DNA of 25,450 nt from Clostridia bacterium (GCA_008668455.1 RQCD01000175.1:1-25450), one strand, 5' to 3'; positions 14,895-24,264 are shown, counted from the first letter of the stretch. Notes: generated from the sequence alone by a model not told the origin. Translations and numbers: made by a program.

Positions 14895-16445
14895 ATGAAG
14901 AAAATGAAAAAGGCATTGGCATTGGCGCTTGCCGGAGTGATGATGGCATCGGCACTTACGGGATGCAAAAAGCAGGAGACAGCGGGAGGTGATACCGGAG
15001 ATTTAGAATTAACGCTCCATATGCACTTCTTTGGCTACTGCGTTTACGACGACAACTGGCCGGTATTTAAAGAGGCTGCCAAGAAAACAGGGGTTACCTT
15101 AAAGGGAACAGCGGTGGAAACCGTGTCGGACAGCGCTCAGGCATATTCAACCATGCTTGCAGACAAGAAGCTGCCGGATATTATCCACTATGTCGGCACA
15201 GACCTGTTAAAGAGCGGCATGGACGGCGCACTGATTCCGTTGGAGGATTTAATCGATCAGTATGCGCCGCACATCAAGGCATTCTTTGAAAAATGCCCGG
15301 AGGCAAGAGTGGCGGCAACCGCAGCAGACGGACATATTTACTATATTCCGGGTACGCTTGCTCCGATCGGATCGGGAAATGTTCCCTCCGAAGCATTCTT
15401 TATCCGCCAGGATTGGCTCGACAAGCTTGGCTTGAAAGTGCCGGCAACTGTGGATGAATATTATGAGGTGTTAAAAGCATTTAAAACACAAGATCCGAAC
15501 GGCAACGGACAGGCAGACGAGATTCCGTATTTCGACCGTGCCGGAACGATTAACGATCTGTATCAGCTTTTTGCGGCACATGCCGATTATTACATTAACG
15601 ATCAGGGACAGTATGTCAACGGAAGAACAGAGGATGCATACAAAAATGCAGTAAAAGAGCTTGCAAAGTGGTACAGGGAAGGCTTGATCGACCCGGAAAT
15701 CTTCACACGCGGTCAGCAGGCAAGAGAGCAGCTTTTATCCAGCAATATCGGCGGCGCAACGCACGACTGGATTTCCTCCACCACATCCTATAACGATAAG
15801 TACCCGGAGGTTGCCGGGCTGAACTTCACACCGATTGCACCGCCGGCAGACAAGGACGGCGTGGTAAAAGAAGCATTGGGAAGATCGCTCCTGCACGGCT
15901 TAGGCTGGGGTATTTCCAAGGACAACAAGCATATAGAGCGCACCATGGAATACTTTGATTTCTGGTTCACAGACGAGGGTTCTATTCTCAGCTCCTATGG
16001 AATCGAGGGTGAGGACTACACCGTGGAAAACGGAGAATACAAATTTACCGATACCGTATTAAAGGCAGACGGCGGTGTTCCGAACTATTTGAGAAATATC
16101 GGCGCAGCGGTGGAAATCGGTTCAGAGCGTCAGTTAGGTTCAGAGCTTGCAGGCATGAACGATATGGGAAAAAAGGCATTTGAAGAATATCAAAAGAACA
16201 ACTGGGTTCAGGCTCAGATGCCAACGCTTTCCTACACACAGGAACAGCAGGACGTACTCACAACCAATAAACCGAATCTGGATACTTATTGCAAGGAACA
16301 GGAGCAGAAATGGATTATGGGCGCTGAGGATGTAGACGCCAATTGGGATCAGTATCTTGCAACCTTAAAGACGATGGGCAACGAGGAAATTCTGAAGGTT
16401 TATAACGAAGCTTATCAGAGCTACGAAACCGCACTGAAAAAATGA
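14895..16445 (+). CDS. Extracellular sugar-binding lipoprotein, LipO type
   Basis: 516 residues. The start at 14895 is favoured over 14853 and 14889 because AGGAGG (14881-14886) then stands at 8 bases. The protein opens with a signal peptide and lipobox, ALTGC with C24 as the lipidated cysteine. The mature part is an extracellular solute-binding protein of the large LplA/LipO cluster, with typical segments such as DPNGNGQADEIPYF (a calcium-binding-like loop near residue 200), a Trp/Tyr-rich binding region, and LGWGISKDNKH. It captures the oligosaccharide and hands it to the two permeases directly upstream. A palindrome CAAAGCTTTG lies in the 93-base gap before it, but no separate promoter is clear. 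A hairpin follows at 16468-16504. Confidence 0.92.
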   Translation: MKKMKKALALALAGVMMASALTGCKKQETAGGDTGDLELTLHMHFFGYCVYDDNWPVFKEAAKKTGVTLKGTAVETVSDSAQAYSTMLADKKLPDIIHYVGTDLLKSGMDGALIPLEDLIDQYAPHIKAFFEKCPEARVAATAADGHIYYIPGTLAPIGSGNVPSEAFFIRQDWLDKLGLKVPATVDEYYEVLKAFKTQDPNGNGQADEIPYFDRAGTINDLYQLFAAHADYYINDQGQYVNGRTEDAYKNAVKELAKWYREGLIDPEIFTRGQQAREQLLSSNIGGATHDWISSTTSYNDKYPEVAGLNFTPIAPPADKDGVVKEALGRSLLHGLGWGISKDNKHIERTMEYFDFWFTDEGSILSSYGIEGEDYTVENGEYKFTDTVLKADGGVPNYLRNIGAAVEIGSERQLGSELAGMNDMGKKAFEEYQKNNWVQAQMPTLSYTQEQQDVLTTNKPNLDTYCKEQEQKWIMGAEDVDANWDQYLATLKTMGNEEILKVYNEAYQSYETALKK

Positions 16446-16467
16446 TTCTAAGCAGGATTTTCTTATC

Positions 16468-16504
16468 CCTGCCGCCTGATCCAATCCATACCACCTGCGG
16501 CAGG
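16468..16504 (+). other. Hairpin after the binding-protein gene
   Basis: CCTGCCGC (16468-16475) and GCGGCAGG (16497-16504) pair perfectly over a 21-base loop. There is no T-run after it (an A-rich stretch follows), so it is not a standard intrinsic terminator. In binding-protein operons such hairpins often stabilise the upstream mRNA; that role is inferred. Confidence 0.5.
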
Positions 16505-16535
16505 AAAAGAGAAGCTTGTTTTGAATAAAGTCAAT

Positions 16536-16641
16536 GCATTTGTAAAACGGGGAGCACAAAATTTTGCAGTTATCAGAATTTTTTAGAGTGCGCAGCTAAA
16601 AAATTCGTCCCCAAATTCCAAACACCCTGTTTTACAATTGC
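16536..16641. other. Nested inverted repeat, possible structured leader or MITE
   Basis: Outer arms TTGTAAAACGGGG (16540-16552) and CCCTGTTTTACAA (16625-16637) form 13 bp with one G-U pair, and extend by three to four pairs after a T-T mismatch. Inside is a perfect 11-bp hairpin, GAATTTTTTAG (16576-16586) with CTAAAAAATTC (16596-16606). GGGGA (16549-16553) could instead pair with TCCCC (16608-16612), so two alternative folds exist. The element fills most of the gap between the binding protein and the next secreted protein. It is either a structured 5' UTR or a short miniature inverted-repeat element; no clear target duplication flanks it. Confidence 0.45.
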
Positions 16642-16672
16642 GATAGCTTTAAAAAGTAAAGGAGAGAGGAAT

Positions 16673-18634
16673 ATGAAAAAACAAATTTTATCCGGAATCC
16701 TGTCACTCGGCATTGTAGCATCAATGCTGCCGGCAGCGTTTGCAGAAGAAACCGCATCCTTTGATTTCAACTGGAATTTTAATGAAAACATTGCACAGCC
16801 GGACAAGTCCGGTCCGACCAATAAGGCATTGGCACAGATTTATGCCAGCGGTCAGGCAGGTGCAAGCGGGGCATCCGGAGATTACGCACTTGCATGGGTG
16901 CCGGGTGTTGGAAAATACGCAGATTATACCGGCAACTTAAATAAGTATGCAAGCGGCTATGTTTTTTTGAAGGACTACTTTGCGGAGCAGCAATATACGG
17001 ACGAGGGATTTGTAGTAAGTGCAGACTTTCAAGTAAAAACACATCATATTGCTGCGTACATTCTTGGCATGAAAATGACTATCAATACGTTTGATGAATA
17101 TGTGCTTCCGGTTGTGTTGCAGTTAGATGGAAGTGTGACCATCAATGGACAGGAAATTGCACAGGTTTATCCGAATGAGTGGAATAATGTAGCAGTGAAA
17201 TACAGCCTGTCCTCAGAAAATGGCGCAAGCGCAGATGTTTATTTTAACGGTGAGTTGGTAGCAGAAAATGTGCAGGATCCCAATGCAAAGAGCTATGTAG
17301 AAGGAATTGCAAGTGCATTTAATGCAAAAACAGATGCATTTATAAAAAATGCAGATGCAAGTTTGAACTATGCGTCAGCGCGTAATGAGATCTTCTGTCT
17401 GGATAATTTGTATATCGGTGAAGATCTGACAAAGATTGAGTATGACTTACAGATGTCAGAAGTGAGAGAGGATTTATCAAAGAAAAAAATTACTGTTCAC
17501 TTTAATAAGGATATTGCAGACACAGACAGTGTTGTTCCGGTTTTAAGCAATGCGTCCGGCAGTGCAGTGGCAGTTGCATCCACAGAATGGACAGATGCAA
17601 GAACACTTGTTTTGTCGCTTGATACAGCGCTTCCGTTCGGAGCAACCTATAATGTTTTTGCTTTGATTGAAGGTGAAAGTGTTCAAAAGAACTTTACCAC
17701 CAGCTATGAGAGATTCTATGACTTCAATGATACCTCAACGGTTGAACTCACTGCGGCACACGGCGGAGCTCCTTATACTGCGGTCAAAGAAGGAAGATAT
17801 GACACAGATGGAACAGATAAAAGCTTCGGTATTAGTACGTTTGCCGGAAAGGGCGGAGCCGTTACAGAAATTGGAAAGTATAGTAAGGGTTTTACAATTT
17901 TGAACGGTCAATGTAACTATGGAAAACAGCCGGTTCATCATATTAACTATGATTTTAAGGTAGAAAATCCGGATGTATTTGCAACATTATTAGCCATTGA
18001 CTCAAATACAGCAGGAGACAAAAATTTGCAGATTCAGTTAGCACAGGATGGGACTATTTCCTGCAAGAATACAGTGCTTGGAACAGCAGAATTGAATCAA
18101 TGGCACAATATCGACATTCGTTTCCATGATTTTGCAAGTAAGTATAGTTGGAGATATATGTATTTAACTGTTTCATTGGATGGAAACGATCCTGTTTTAG
18201 TTGGTCTCGGTCAATGGAGAAATATGCAGAACTTTGGTATCTATGTAGGTGCGAATACTTCGGTTGAAATTGTTCCTGGTGTAAATGAAAGACCGACCGA
18301 ACGAAACGAGATTCTTTACATTGATAATTTGTATGTAGGACCAAACAATTATATGGATTACACCAATTCAGAATTTACCACAGCATACACCAACAACAAC
18401 GGTTCTTTGACTGCAACCATCAATTCCGGTTTAAGGGCAAACCAGGGAGAGGCAATCTTTGCACTTTACAGCGGAACAACCTTAAAAGAGGTTCAGACAG
18501 TTGATTTTTCAGTTAAGAAATTCAATCAGAAAAACATTCAGAAAGCGTTCTCCAGCTATCAGGCGGGCGATACTGTGAAATTAATGGCATGGAACAGCTT
18601 AGACGGACTTGTTCCGATGACAGAGGCAAAGTAA
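16673..18634 (+). CDS. Secreted protein with two LamG-like modules and an Ig-like domain
   Basis: 653 residues with a signal peptide (about 1-24, cut after AFA). No catalytic domain is recognised. Layout: LamG-like beta-sandwich 1 (about 28-250, ending FCLDNLYIG), a bacterial Ig-like/SbsA-type domain (about 255-343, with ITVHFNKDI and a LPFGATYNV end), LamG-like 2 (about 348-556, ending YIDNLYVG), and a C-terminal module (about 565-653) ending in LMAWNSLDGLVPM. The same LamG-like unit and C-terminal type recur in the protein encoded at 18796. The start has AAAGGAG about 9 bases upstream. Such modules bind glycans or other surface proteins, so it may act as a substrate-capturing or scaffolding protein. 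Base composition in its middle is visibly more AT-rich than in the two genes after it. Confidence 0.8.
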   Translation: MKKQILSGILSLGIVASMLPAAFAEETASFDFNWNFNENIAQPDKSGPTNKALAQIYASGQAGASGASGDYALAWVPGVGKYADYTGNLNKYASGYVFLKDYFAEQQYTDEGFVVSADFQVKTHHIAAYILGMKMTINTFDEYVLPVVLQLDGSVTINGQEIAQVYPNEWNNVAVKYSLSSENGASADVYFNGELVAENVQDPNAKSYVEGIASAFNAKTDAFIKNADASLNYASARNEIFCLDNLYIGEDLTKIEYDLQMSEVREDLSKKKITVHFNKDIADTDSVVPVLSNASGSAVAVASTEWTDARTLVLSLDTALPFGATYNVFALIEGESVQKNFTTSYERFYDFNDTSTVELTAAHGGAPYTAVKEGRYDTDGTDKSFGISTFAGKGGAVTEIGKYSKGFTILNGQCNYGKQPVHHINYDFKVENPDVFATLLAIDSNTAGDKNLQIQLAQDGTISCKNTVLGTAELNQWHNIDIRFHDFASKYSWRYMYLTVSLDGNDPVLVGLGQWRNMQNFGIYVGANTSVEIVPGVNERPTERNEILYIDNLYVGPNNYMDYTNSEFTTAYTNNNGSLTATINSGLRANQGEAIFALYSGTTLKEVQTVDFSVKKFNQKNIQKAFSSYQAGDTVKLMAWNSLDGLVPMTEAK

Positions 18635-18688
18635 TTTCCAGATATTTCGATTGAAGTTCTTAGGGTAATTTGGTAGAATAAAAGAAAG

Positions 18689-18720
18689 CCTGCTTCTGAT
18701 CTTCCAAGATCAGAAGCAGG
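18689..18720. terminator. Strong hairpin after the LamG-like protein gene
   Basis: CCTGCTTCTGATCT (18689-18702) pairs perfectly with AGATCAGAAGCAGG (18707-18720), 14 bp with a TCCA tetraloop. The plus side is followed only by TGGAATTTTC, a weak T-tract; on the minus strand a better pyrimidine/T stretch (complement of 18677-18688) follows. It may be a weak or bidirectional terminator or an mRNA-stabilising structure. Confidence 0.55.
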
Positions 18721-18795
18721 TGGAATTTTCAAGAAATGATTTGTGGGTTTTCAAAAATGAAAAAGCAGAAATCAGTTTTTGAAAGGATGAGAGGT

Positions 18796-21720
18796 ATGAA
18801 AAAGCTAATATCAGTTTTATTAAGTACTGTTCTGGCATTTTCTCCTGGCTTGGCACATGCCTGGGGAGATGAGATTTCCTATGGCAGCGCTGAATATCAG
18901 AGCGACGGAATCACCGTCAATTACATATGCCGCGGTATTTCCTCCTATGAGGACGGGCAGGGAATTATCGTGACCGCCGTGGAGGGCGCTGATGAAACGA
19001 TTTTGCAGGTGGTCGGCATTGAGGAGGAAAAGGTTCTGCATGTGTTTTCCCTGGGCGTGACCGGAACAATGTGGTACGGCTGCGCGTCAGAGGACGGAAC
19101 GGTCTATTGCTGTATCGGCAGAAATCTTGTGATTTACAATCCGGCAACCAAAACCGCAAAAAATGCAGGCTATGCTCCAACCACATGGAGCGGAAATTCC
19201 AATGGAATTATCGCCGCGTCGGACGGGGCGGTCTATGGCGTAACCAGCAACTACGGAAATGTGTATCAATATAAAGATGAAAAAATCTCCACGCTTTATT
19301 CCGTTCCGAATGTGAATGCAATGGGCGGCATTGCAGAGGTGGACGGCGCAATTTATTTCGGCGGCGCATATACCGGAACTGACGGCGCGGGAACATCGGT
19401 CTGTAGGATGAACCTTTCCGACCGGAGCGTCAGCACAATCTCCAATCCGCTCTCGGAAAATATCCGGGCAGTCGGAGAGCTGTATGCCTGCGGTGATTAT
19501 CTGATCGTTCAGCTGACCGGTTATTCCGGCACAAAGCATGCCTATTTCTATCACCCAAAAACCAACACCTGGCTTTCGGGTAAAACACTTGATTTCCAGG
19601 CAACCGGCATGACAGACGAATGCGGAGGAAAGCTGTTTTATCTAAATGGCGGCAAATATTACGGAATTGATACCAAAACCTTAGAAATTACCAGTTATCC
19701 AAAGCTTGGCGGCAGCTATCAGCGCGGAAACGGACTTCCAATCCGCTATAGCGGATTTTCGGGCGAATGCTTTGTGAATGTGCAGTATAACGGAAATTTA
19801 TATGTCCTTTCTCCGGAGGAGCAAAAGGAAAAGCATTTGAATGTGTCGCTTGCAGAGGCAAAAATGCGCCGGAGAATCTCCAAGACCGGACAGGACGGAC
19901 GCGTGTATGTCACAGGCTTTATGGGATCGTCCGGCATTGCATACGATCCGGAAACCGGAGAGAAAGAGCCGTTTTATATGGCGCAGGGAGAGGGCGCGGT
20001 CAGCACAGCGGATAAAATGTATATCGGCTGCTACACCGGCGCAGAAATCTACGAGCTGGATATGAGTAAACCCTACTCCACGGCGAAAAACGGCGGAAAT
20101 CCGAAATTGATTTTTGATATTGGACAGGATCAGGATCGTCCGTTTGGCATGGATGTGGCAGGGAATAAGCTGTTAGTGGGAACACTTCCGAAAGCAGGAA
20201 CGCTCGGCGGTGCGCTCTCTGTGATTGATCTGACCACGAAAAACGGAACAACCTACCGGAATTTGGTGCAGGATCAGGCGATTCTGACGGTGACTCATCA
20301 GGATAACACCGTCTACTGCGGAACAACGATCTGCGGAGGGGGAACATCCATCCCCACCACAACCAACGCGCATGTTTTCAGCTTTAATCTGAAAAACCGG
20401 AAAATTATCCGGGATGTGGAGTTTTCCATCCCTGGGGTGGATATTCCGATCGGTGCGGTGCATGGGTTAAAGATTTCACCCTATGACGGAAAGCTCTACG
20501 GATCGGCAGCCGGTGTGGATTTTGTGATGAATCCGGACACTTTGGAAATTGAACGCTATCATCTGACCGGTGAAGGCTTTGAGGAGGGCAAAAAAGTCTC
20601 CTCACTCCAGCTCTGGCATGAATACGCAATGGAATTTTACAACGGTTATCTTTTCCGGACAAATCAGATTTTAGATCCGGAAACGCTTGAAGCGCTTGCA
20701 ACTGCTCCTCTGGACGGACAGTTTGCAGGAATCATAGACGGCGCAGCATATTTTGTTACTGCCAATACCGACATCTATAAAATACCGATTGAGGAAAATA
20801 AAATCTTAGGAAAACGGTGGACGTTTGATAGCGGTGCAGCTCTTCCGGAGGATTTTACAAAGAAGAATAAAGATGTTCCGCGTGTTGAGCGTACAGGCGC
20901 ATCGGGGGATGCGGACGATAAAGCGTTCGGCTTTTTAATCGGCATCGGAAACGGATACGGTTCAACGGAATTAACCTGTTATACCAACGGCTATGATATT
21001 TTAAAAGAGGAGATTGGAGAAAATTATTGGAACGACACAACAATCTGTATGAATGTTGATTTCCAGGTTCAAAACATAGATCTCCACGCGCATCTTCTGT
21101 GTCCAACCTTTGGAGCGCCTACCAAAAGCGGCTTTTACGGCGGTCTGAACGGAGAACAGTATGCCGCCCCGGTCAGTATCCGGGAGGGAACGGTTTATGC
21201 CGGAGGTCAGGCAATCGGAAGCTATCAGGCGAACGAATGGCATAATGTCGGCGCTGTGTACCGGGTATCCCCGGAACAGGGAGTCAGCTTTGATGTCTGG
21301 TACGATGGGAAAAGGGTTGCAGAAAATCTGACGGTCACAAGTGATGTCGCAAAGCTTGGAATCTCGTGCTTCTCCATTCCGGCAGGCGCAAATTCTCCAA
21401 AAGACGGAGCGCCCCGGTTTGACACAAGAGGAGAGTATTTATATCTCGATAATCTGTATATCGGACATAACACTGATAACGTGACGGGTGATGCATCCTA
21501 CACGAGAGAGCAGGACGGCACACTCCGTCTAAACGGCGGTGCATACGGCGGCAAGGTTCAGCTGATTTTTCCGGACTATGAAAACGGACGTCTCTTGTCG
21601 GTATCCAGCGCTTTTTGGGAGCTGAATCCCAGAGAAACCAGCAACATTTCATTCCCGGAGGATTTTTCCTGCCTGGTGTGGAAGAACTATCAGACAATGC
21701 AGCCAATCAGTAAGCGGTAA
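18796..21720 (+). CDS. Secreted beta-propeller-like protein with C-terminal LamG-like module
   Basis: 974 residues. The start at 18796 gives a signal peptide (1-22, cut after AHA); AAAGG stands 9 bases upstream of it, and the longer frames from 18736 lack a signal. Residues about 24-670 hold many short repeats of YG/G...V and D...G...Y strands typical of a multi-bladed beta-propeller (e.g. QDRPFGMD, KLLVGTLPKAG, VHGLKIS). A LamG-like module (675-890, with NEWHNVGAVYR and LDNLYIG at 884-890) and a short C-terminal module (about 900-974, VWKNYQTMQPI end) follow. The propeller is clearly paralogous to the next protein. Propellers of this kind include polysaccharide lyases and PQQ-like binding proteins, but I see no diagnostic catalytic residues. 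Likely function is extracellular glycan binding or cleavage; uncertain. Confidence 0.8.
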   Translation: MKKLISVLLSTVLAFSPGLAHAWGDEISYGSAEYQSDGITVNYICRGISSYEDGQGIIVTAVEGADETILQVVGIEEEKVLHVFSLGVTGTMWYGCASEDGTVYCCIGRNLVIYNPATKTAKNAGYAPTTWSGNSNGIIAASDGAVYGVTSNYGNVYQYKDEKISTLYSVPNVNAMGGIAEVDGAIYFGGAYTGTDGAGTSVCRMNLSDRSVSTISNPLSENIRAVGELYACGDYLIVQLTGYSGTKHAYFYHPKTNTWLSGKTLDFQATGMTDECGGKLFYLNGGKYYGIDTKTLEITSYPKLGGSYQRGNGLPIRYSGFSGECFVNVQYNGNLYVLSPEEQKEKHLNVSLAEAKMRRRISKTGQDGRVYVTGFMGSSGIAYDPETGEKEPFYMAQGEGAVSTADKMYIGCYTGAEIYELDMSKPYSTAKNGGNPKLIFDIGQDQDRPFGMDVAGNKLLVGTLPKAGTLGGALSVIDLTTKNGTTYRNLVQDQAILTVTHQDNTVYCGTTICGGGTSIPTTTNAHVFSFNLKNRKIIRDVEFSIPGVDIPIGAVHGLKISPYDGKLYGSAAGVDFVMNPDTLEIERYHLTGEGFEEGKKVSSLQLWHEYAMEFYNGYLFRTNQILDPETLEALATAPLDGQFAGIIDGAAYFVTANTDIYKIPIEENKILGKRWTFDSGAALPEDFTKKNKDVPRVERTGASGDADDKAFGFLIGIGNGYGSTELTCYTNGYDILKEEIGENYWNDTTICMNVDFQVQNIDLHAHLLCPTFGAPTKSGFYGGLNGEQYAAPVSIREGTVYAGGQAIGSYQANEWHNVGAVYRVSPEQGVSFDVWYDGKRVAENLTVTSDVAKLGISCFSIPAGANSPKDGAPRFDTRGEYLYLDNLYIGHNTDNVTGDASYTREQDGTLRLNGGAYGGKVQLIFPDYENGRLLSVSSAFWELNPRETSNISFPEDFSCLVWKNYQTMQPISKR

Positions 21721-21735
21721 AGAAAGGATGGTTTT

Positions 21736-24264
21736 ATGAAAAAAGTATGGAAACAGATCTTAGCATGGACGCTCTCAGCGGTTATGCTGACCGGAACGGC
21801 TGTTTTTGCGGAGGATTCCGCAGAGGAAACAGCTCCGGCAAAGGAATGGGAGGAGATTCGCTATGGCGAACCGGTCTCCTATGGCACAACTCTGGAGGCG
21901 GCATATATTGAGCGTTCTCTGACCACGATGGAGGATGGCCGCCCGGTCACCTTGGTTTCGGTTTCCGGCGTCAGCAATGCAATCACGCAAATTATAGATA
22001 TTAATGCAGAAAAAATTATCCACACCTTTTACTTAAAGCATACCGGATATACCTATTATGGAACGGTCACCCCGGAGGGTGTGATCTACTATCAGGTCGG
22101 AAAGGAAATCTATTGCTATGATCCGCGTACCAAGCAGGAACCGGAATGGATCTGCACCGCACCGACCACGCGTTCCGGCGGTATGGGCGGTATTGTCTGG
22201 GATGAGGATACCAAGCGTTTATATGCCACAACCTCCAATACCGGAAATCTCTTTACCGTCGATCCGAAGGTAAAGGAAGTAAAGGTTCTGGCATCCCTGG
22301 CACAGCCGGGCGGCGGTTTACCGAGACCGGATGTTTTAGGGGATTATGTTTATGTCAACGGAAAGGACAAAAACGATAATTATGCAACGCACCTCTATCG
22401 GGTGAACAAAAAAACCGGAGAGGCAGAAATCATTCCCGATCCGCCCGGTGTCACCCCGGAGAACAGCAGCTATGTATACACCGGCGGAAAATATGTATTT
22501 ACCGTTCTAAACGGAACATGCTATATCTGGGATACCGCAGATAAGCATTGGGAGGATGTCACATTCCAGTATAAAACCTCCGGTATGACCGATCTGCACG
22601 ATGGAAAAATCTTTTTCCTCTGGAATGATTGCTGCCACAGCATTGATGTAGAGACATTAGAAATTAAGGATTTTCCAAATTTAACCTACGGTTCGCATCT
22701 GCGCGGAAACGGTATGTTTGTAGAATTAGAAGATCCGGAGCTTCCCGGCTATAACTTCTTAACCGCACAGTATAACGGAAATGTATATGTATTAAATCCG
22801 CAGACGCAGAAAATGAAACATTTAAATATTACTCTAACCGGCTCGCCCTTAGAGCACAGAATTTCAAGAGTCGGCTGTGACGATAAGGTTTATGTGATGG
22901 GATTTAAGGGTTCAAACAGTATAGCGCTTGATCCGGAAACCGGAGAAAAGAAAGCTATTTCCGGCGGTCAGGGCGAGGGCTTTGTCTTTGACCCGGCAAC
23001 CGGAAAAGGATATTCCGGAAATTATTCCGGCGCATTCTTCTATGAAATGGATACCACCCGTCCATATGTGACGGTGGGAAATGATACGAGCGCAGAGGCA
23101 AATCCGCGCTATATGGGTGCAATCCCGGATAATCAGGATCGTCCGTTCGGAATGGATATTATTGACAGCCGCTATCTGATTGTCGGTACGCTTTCCAAAG
23201 CCGGCACAACTGAGGGCGCTTTAAGCATTTGGGATTTAGAAACAAATGAGCTCGATGTTTATAAAAACATTATTCCGACCCATTCGCTTCTGACGGTCAC
23301 CCATAAGGGACATACTATTTATGCCGGAACAACCGTTACCGGAGGATCAGGTTCACAGCCAAAGGAAACCACTGCGCACATCTTCTCCTTTGACCTGGAT
23401 ACCCGGAAAATTATTAAGGATATTCCGATTAAAATCAATGGGATCAACGGAAATATTGTCGGCGTCCACGGCTTAAAAATCGGACCGGACGGCATGCTTT
23501 ACGGAGCAGTTGCAGGCTGCGACTTTGTGATGGATCCGGACACCTTGGAGATTGTCCGTCAGAATATCTACAGCGATAGCTTTGAGTTTAATTCCTCGGT
23601 TAATTCGCAGTGCTGGCATGAGTACTATATGCAGTTTGATCCGCAGACAGGGTATCTTTTCCGGACGGGAGATATTATTAATCCGGAAACCTTAGAGATT
23701 GTTGCAAAGAAACCGGTAAGCGGACAGTTTGCAGGCTTGGATTCCAAGGGAAATGCATACTTTGCGATGTGGAATACTGAAATTCTCAAAGTTCCGGTCA
23801 TCCGCGGAGATGATAAGAGCTATCTGGTGCAGGGCTATACGTTCTTTAAAACCGGAGACGATCATCTCTATCAGAACGGAGAAGCAAAGGAGTTTTCCTC
23901 CTATGAGGATCACGGACGCATCATGGTTCCTGCCCGGAACATGGCAAAGGCAATGGGCGGCTCGGTGGATTATAACGAAGAAACCAAAACAGCAACCCTC
24001 ACCAATGCCGCAGGAGATACTCTCTCCTTTGTGATGAATGATAACAAGGTCACCTTTGGAAATGAAGTGAAGAAATTCGGCGTCACGATGAAGCTTTCCG
24101 ACGGCGTTTCCTACATCCCGCTGCAAACCCTCTGCGATTTCTACCGGAAAGAGGTGCAGGAGCTTTCCGGAATCGAATTTCTGACCGATCCGGGAACGGA
24201 ATTAAGTGTGAGCGAGGAAACGATTAATTATATATTAAGTGAGGTATACTATGAGGAACAGTAA
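21736..24264 (+). CDS. Secreted beta-propeller-like protein with copper-amine-oxidase-N-like domain
   Basis: 842 residues with a signal peptide (about 1-25, cut after VFA). Residues about 35-695 are a beta-propeller paralogous to the protein upstream; shared blocks are EIRYGEPVSYG/EISYGSAEYQS at the start, APTTRSGG/APTTWSGN, HLRGNG/YQRGNG, DRPFGMD, VGTLSKAG/VGTLPKAG, VHGLKI and QFAGL/QFAGI. The C-terminus differs: from about 700 (GYTFFKTG) to 810 there is a copper amine oxidase N-terminal-like (stalk) domain, with RIMVPARNMAKAMGG and VSYIPLQTLCDFY. This type is common in wall-attached clostridial proteins. AAAGG lies 8 bases before the ATG, 15 bases after the previous stop. The 3' end overlaps the SLH gene by 14 bases, so the two are translationally coupled. 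Confidence 0.85.
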   Translation: MKKVWKQILAWTLSAVMLTGTAVFAEDSAEETAPAKEWEEIRYGEPVSYGTTLEAAYIERSLTTMEDGRPVTLVSVSGVSNAITQIIDINAEKIIHTFYLKHTGYTYYGTVTPEGVIYYQVGKEIYCYDPRTKQEPEWICTAPTTRSGGMGGIVWDEDTKRLYATTSNTGNLFTVDPKVKEVKVLASLAQPGGGLPRPDVLGDYVYVNGKDKNDNYATHLYRVNKKTGEAEIIPDPPGVTPENSSYVYTGGKYVFTVLNGTCYIWDTADKHWEDVTFQYKTSGMTDLHDGKIFFLWNDCCHSIDVETLEIKDFPNLTYGSHLRGNGMFVELEDPELPGYNFLTAQYNGNVYVLNPQTQKMKHLNITLTGSPLEHRISRVGCDDKVYVMGFKGSNSIALDPETGEKKAISGGQGEGFVFDPATGKGYSGNYSGAFFYEMDTTRPYVTVGNDTSAEANPRYMGAIPDNQDRPFGMDIIDSRYLIVGTLSKAGTTEGALSIWDLETNELDVYKNIIPTHSLLTVTHKGHTIYAGTTVTGGSGSQPKETTAHIFSFDLDTRKIIKDIPIKINGINGNIVGVHGLKIGPDGMLYGAVAGCDFVMDPDTLEIVRQNIYSDSFEFNSSVNSQCWHEYYMQFDPQTGYLFRTGDIINPETLEIVAKKPVSGQFAGLDSKGNAYFAMWNTEILKVPVIRGDDKSYLVQGYTFFKTGDDHLYQNGEAKEFSSYEDHGRIMVPARNMAKAMGGSVDYNEETKTATLTNAAGDTLSFVMNDNKVTFGNEVKKFGVTMKLSDGVSYIPLQTLCDFYRKEVQELSGIEFLTDPGTELSVSEETINYILSEVYYEEQ

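Noticed and set aside
16540..16555. CcpA catabolite-response site in TGTAAAACGGGGAGCA
   Set aside because: The spacing between TGTAA and CG is one base too long for the cre consensus.
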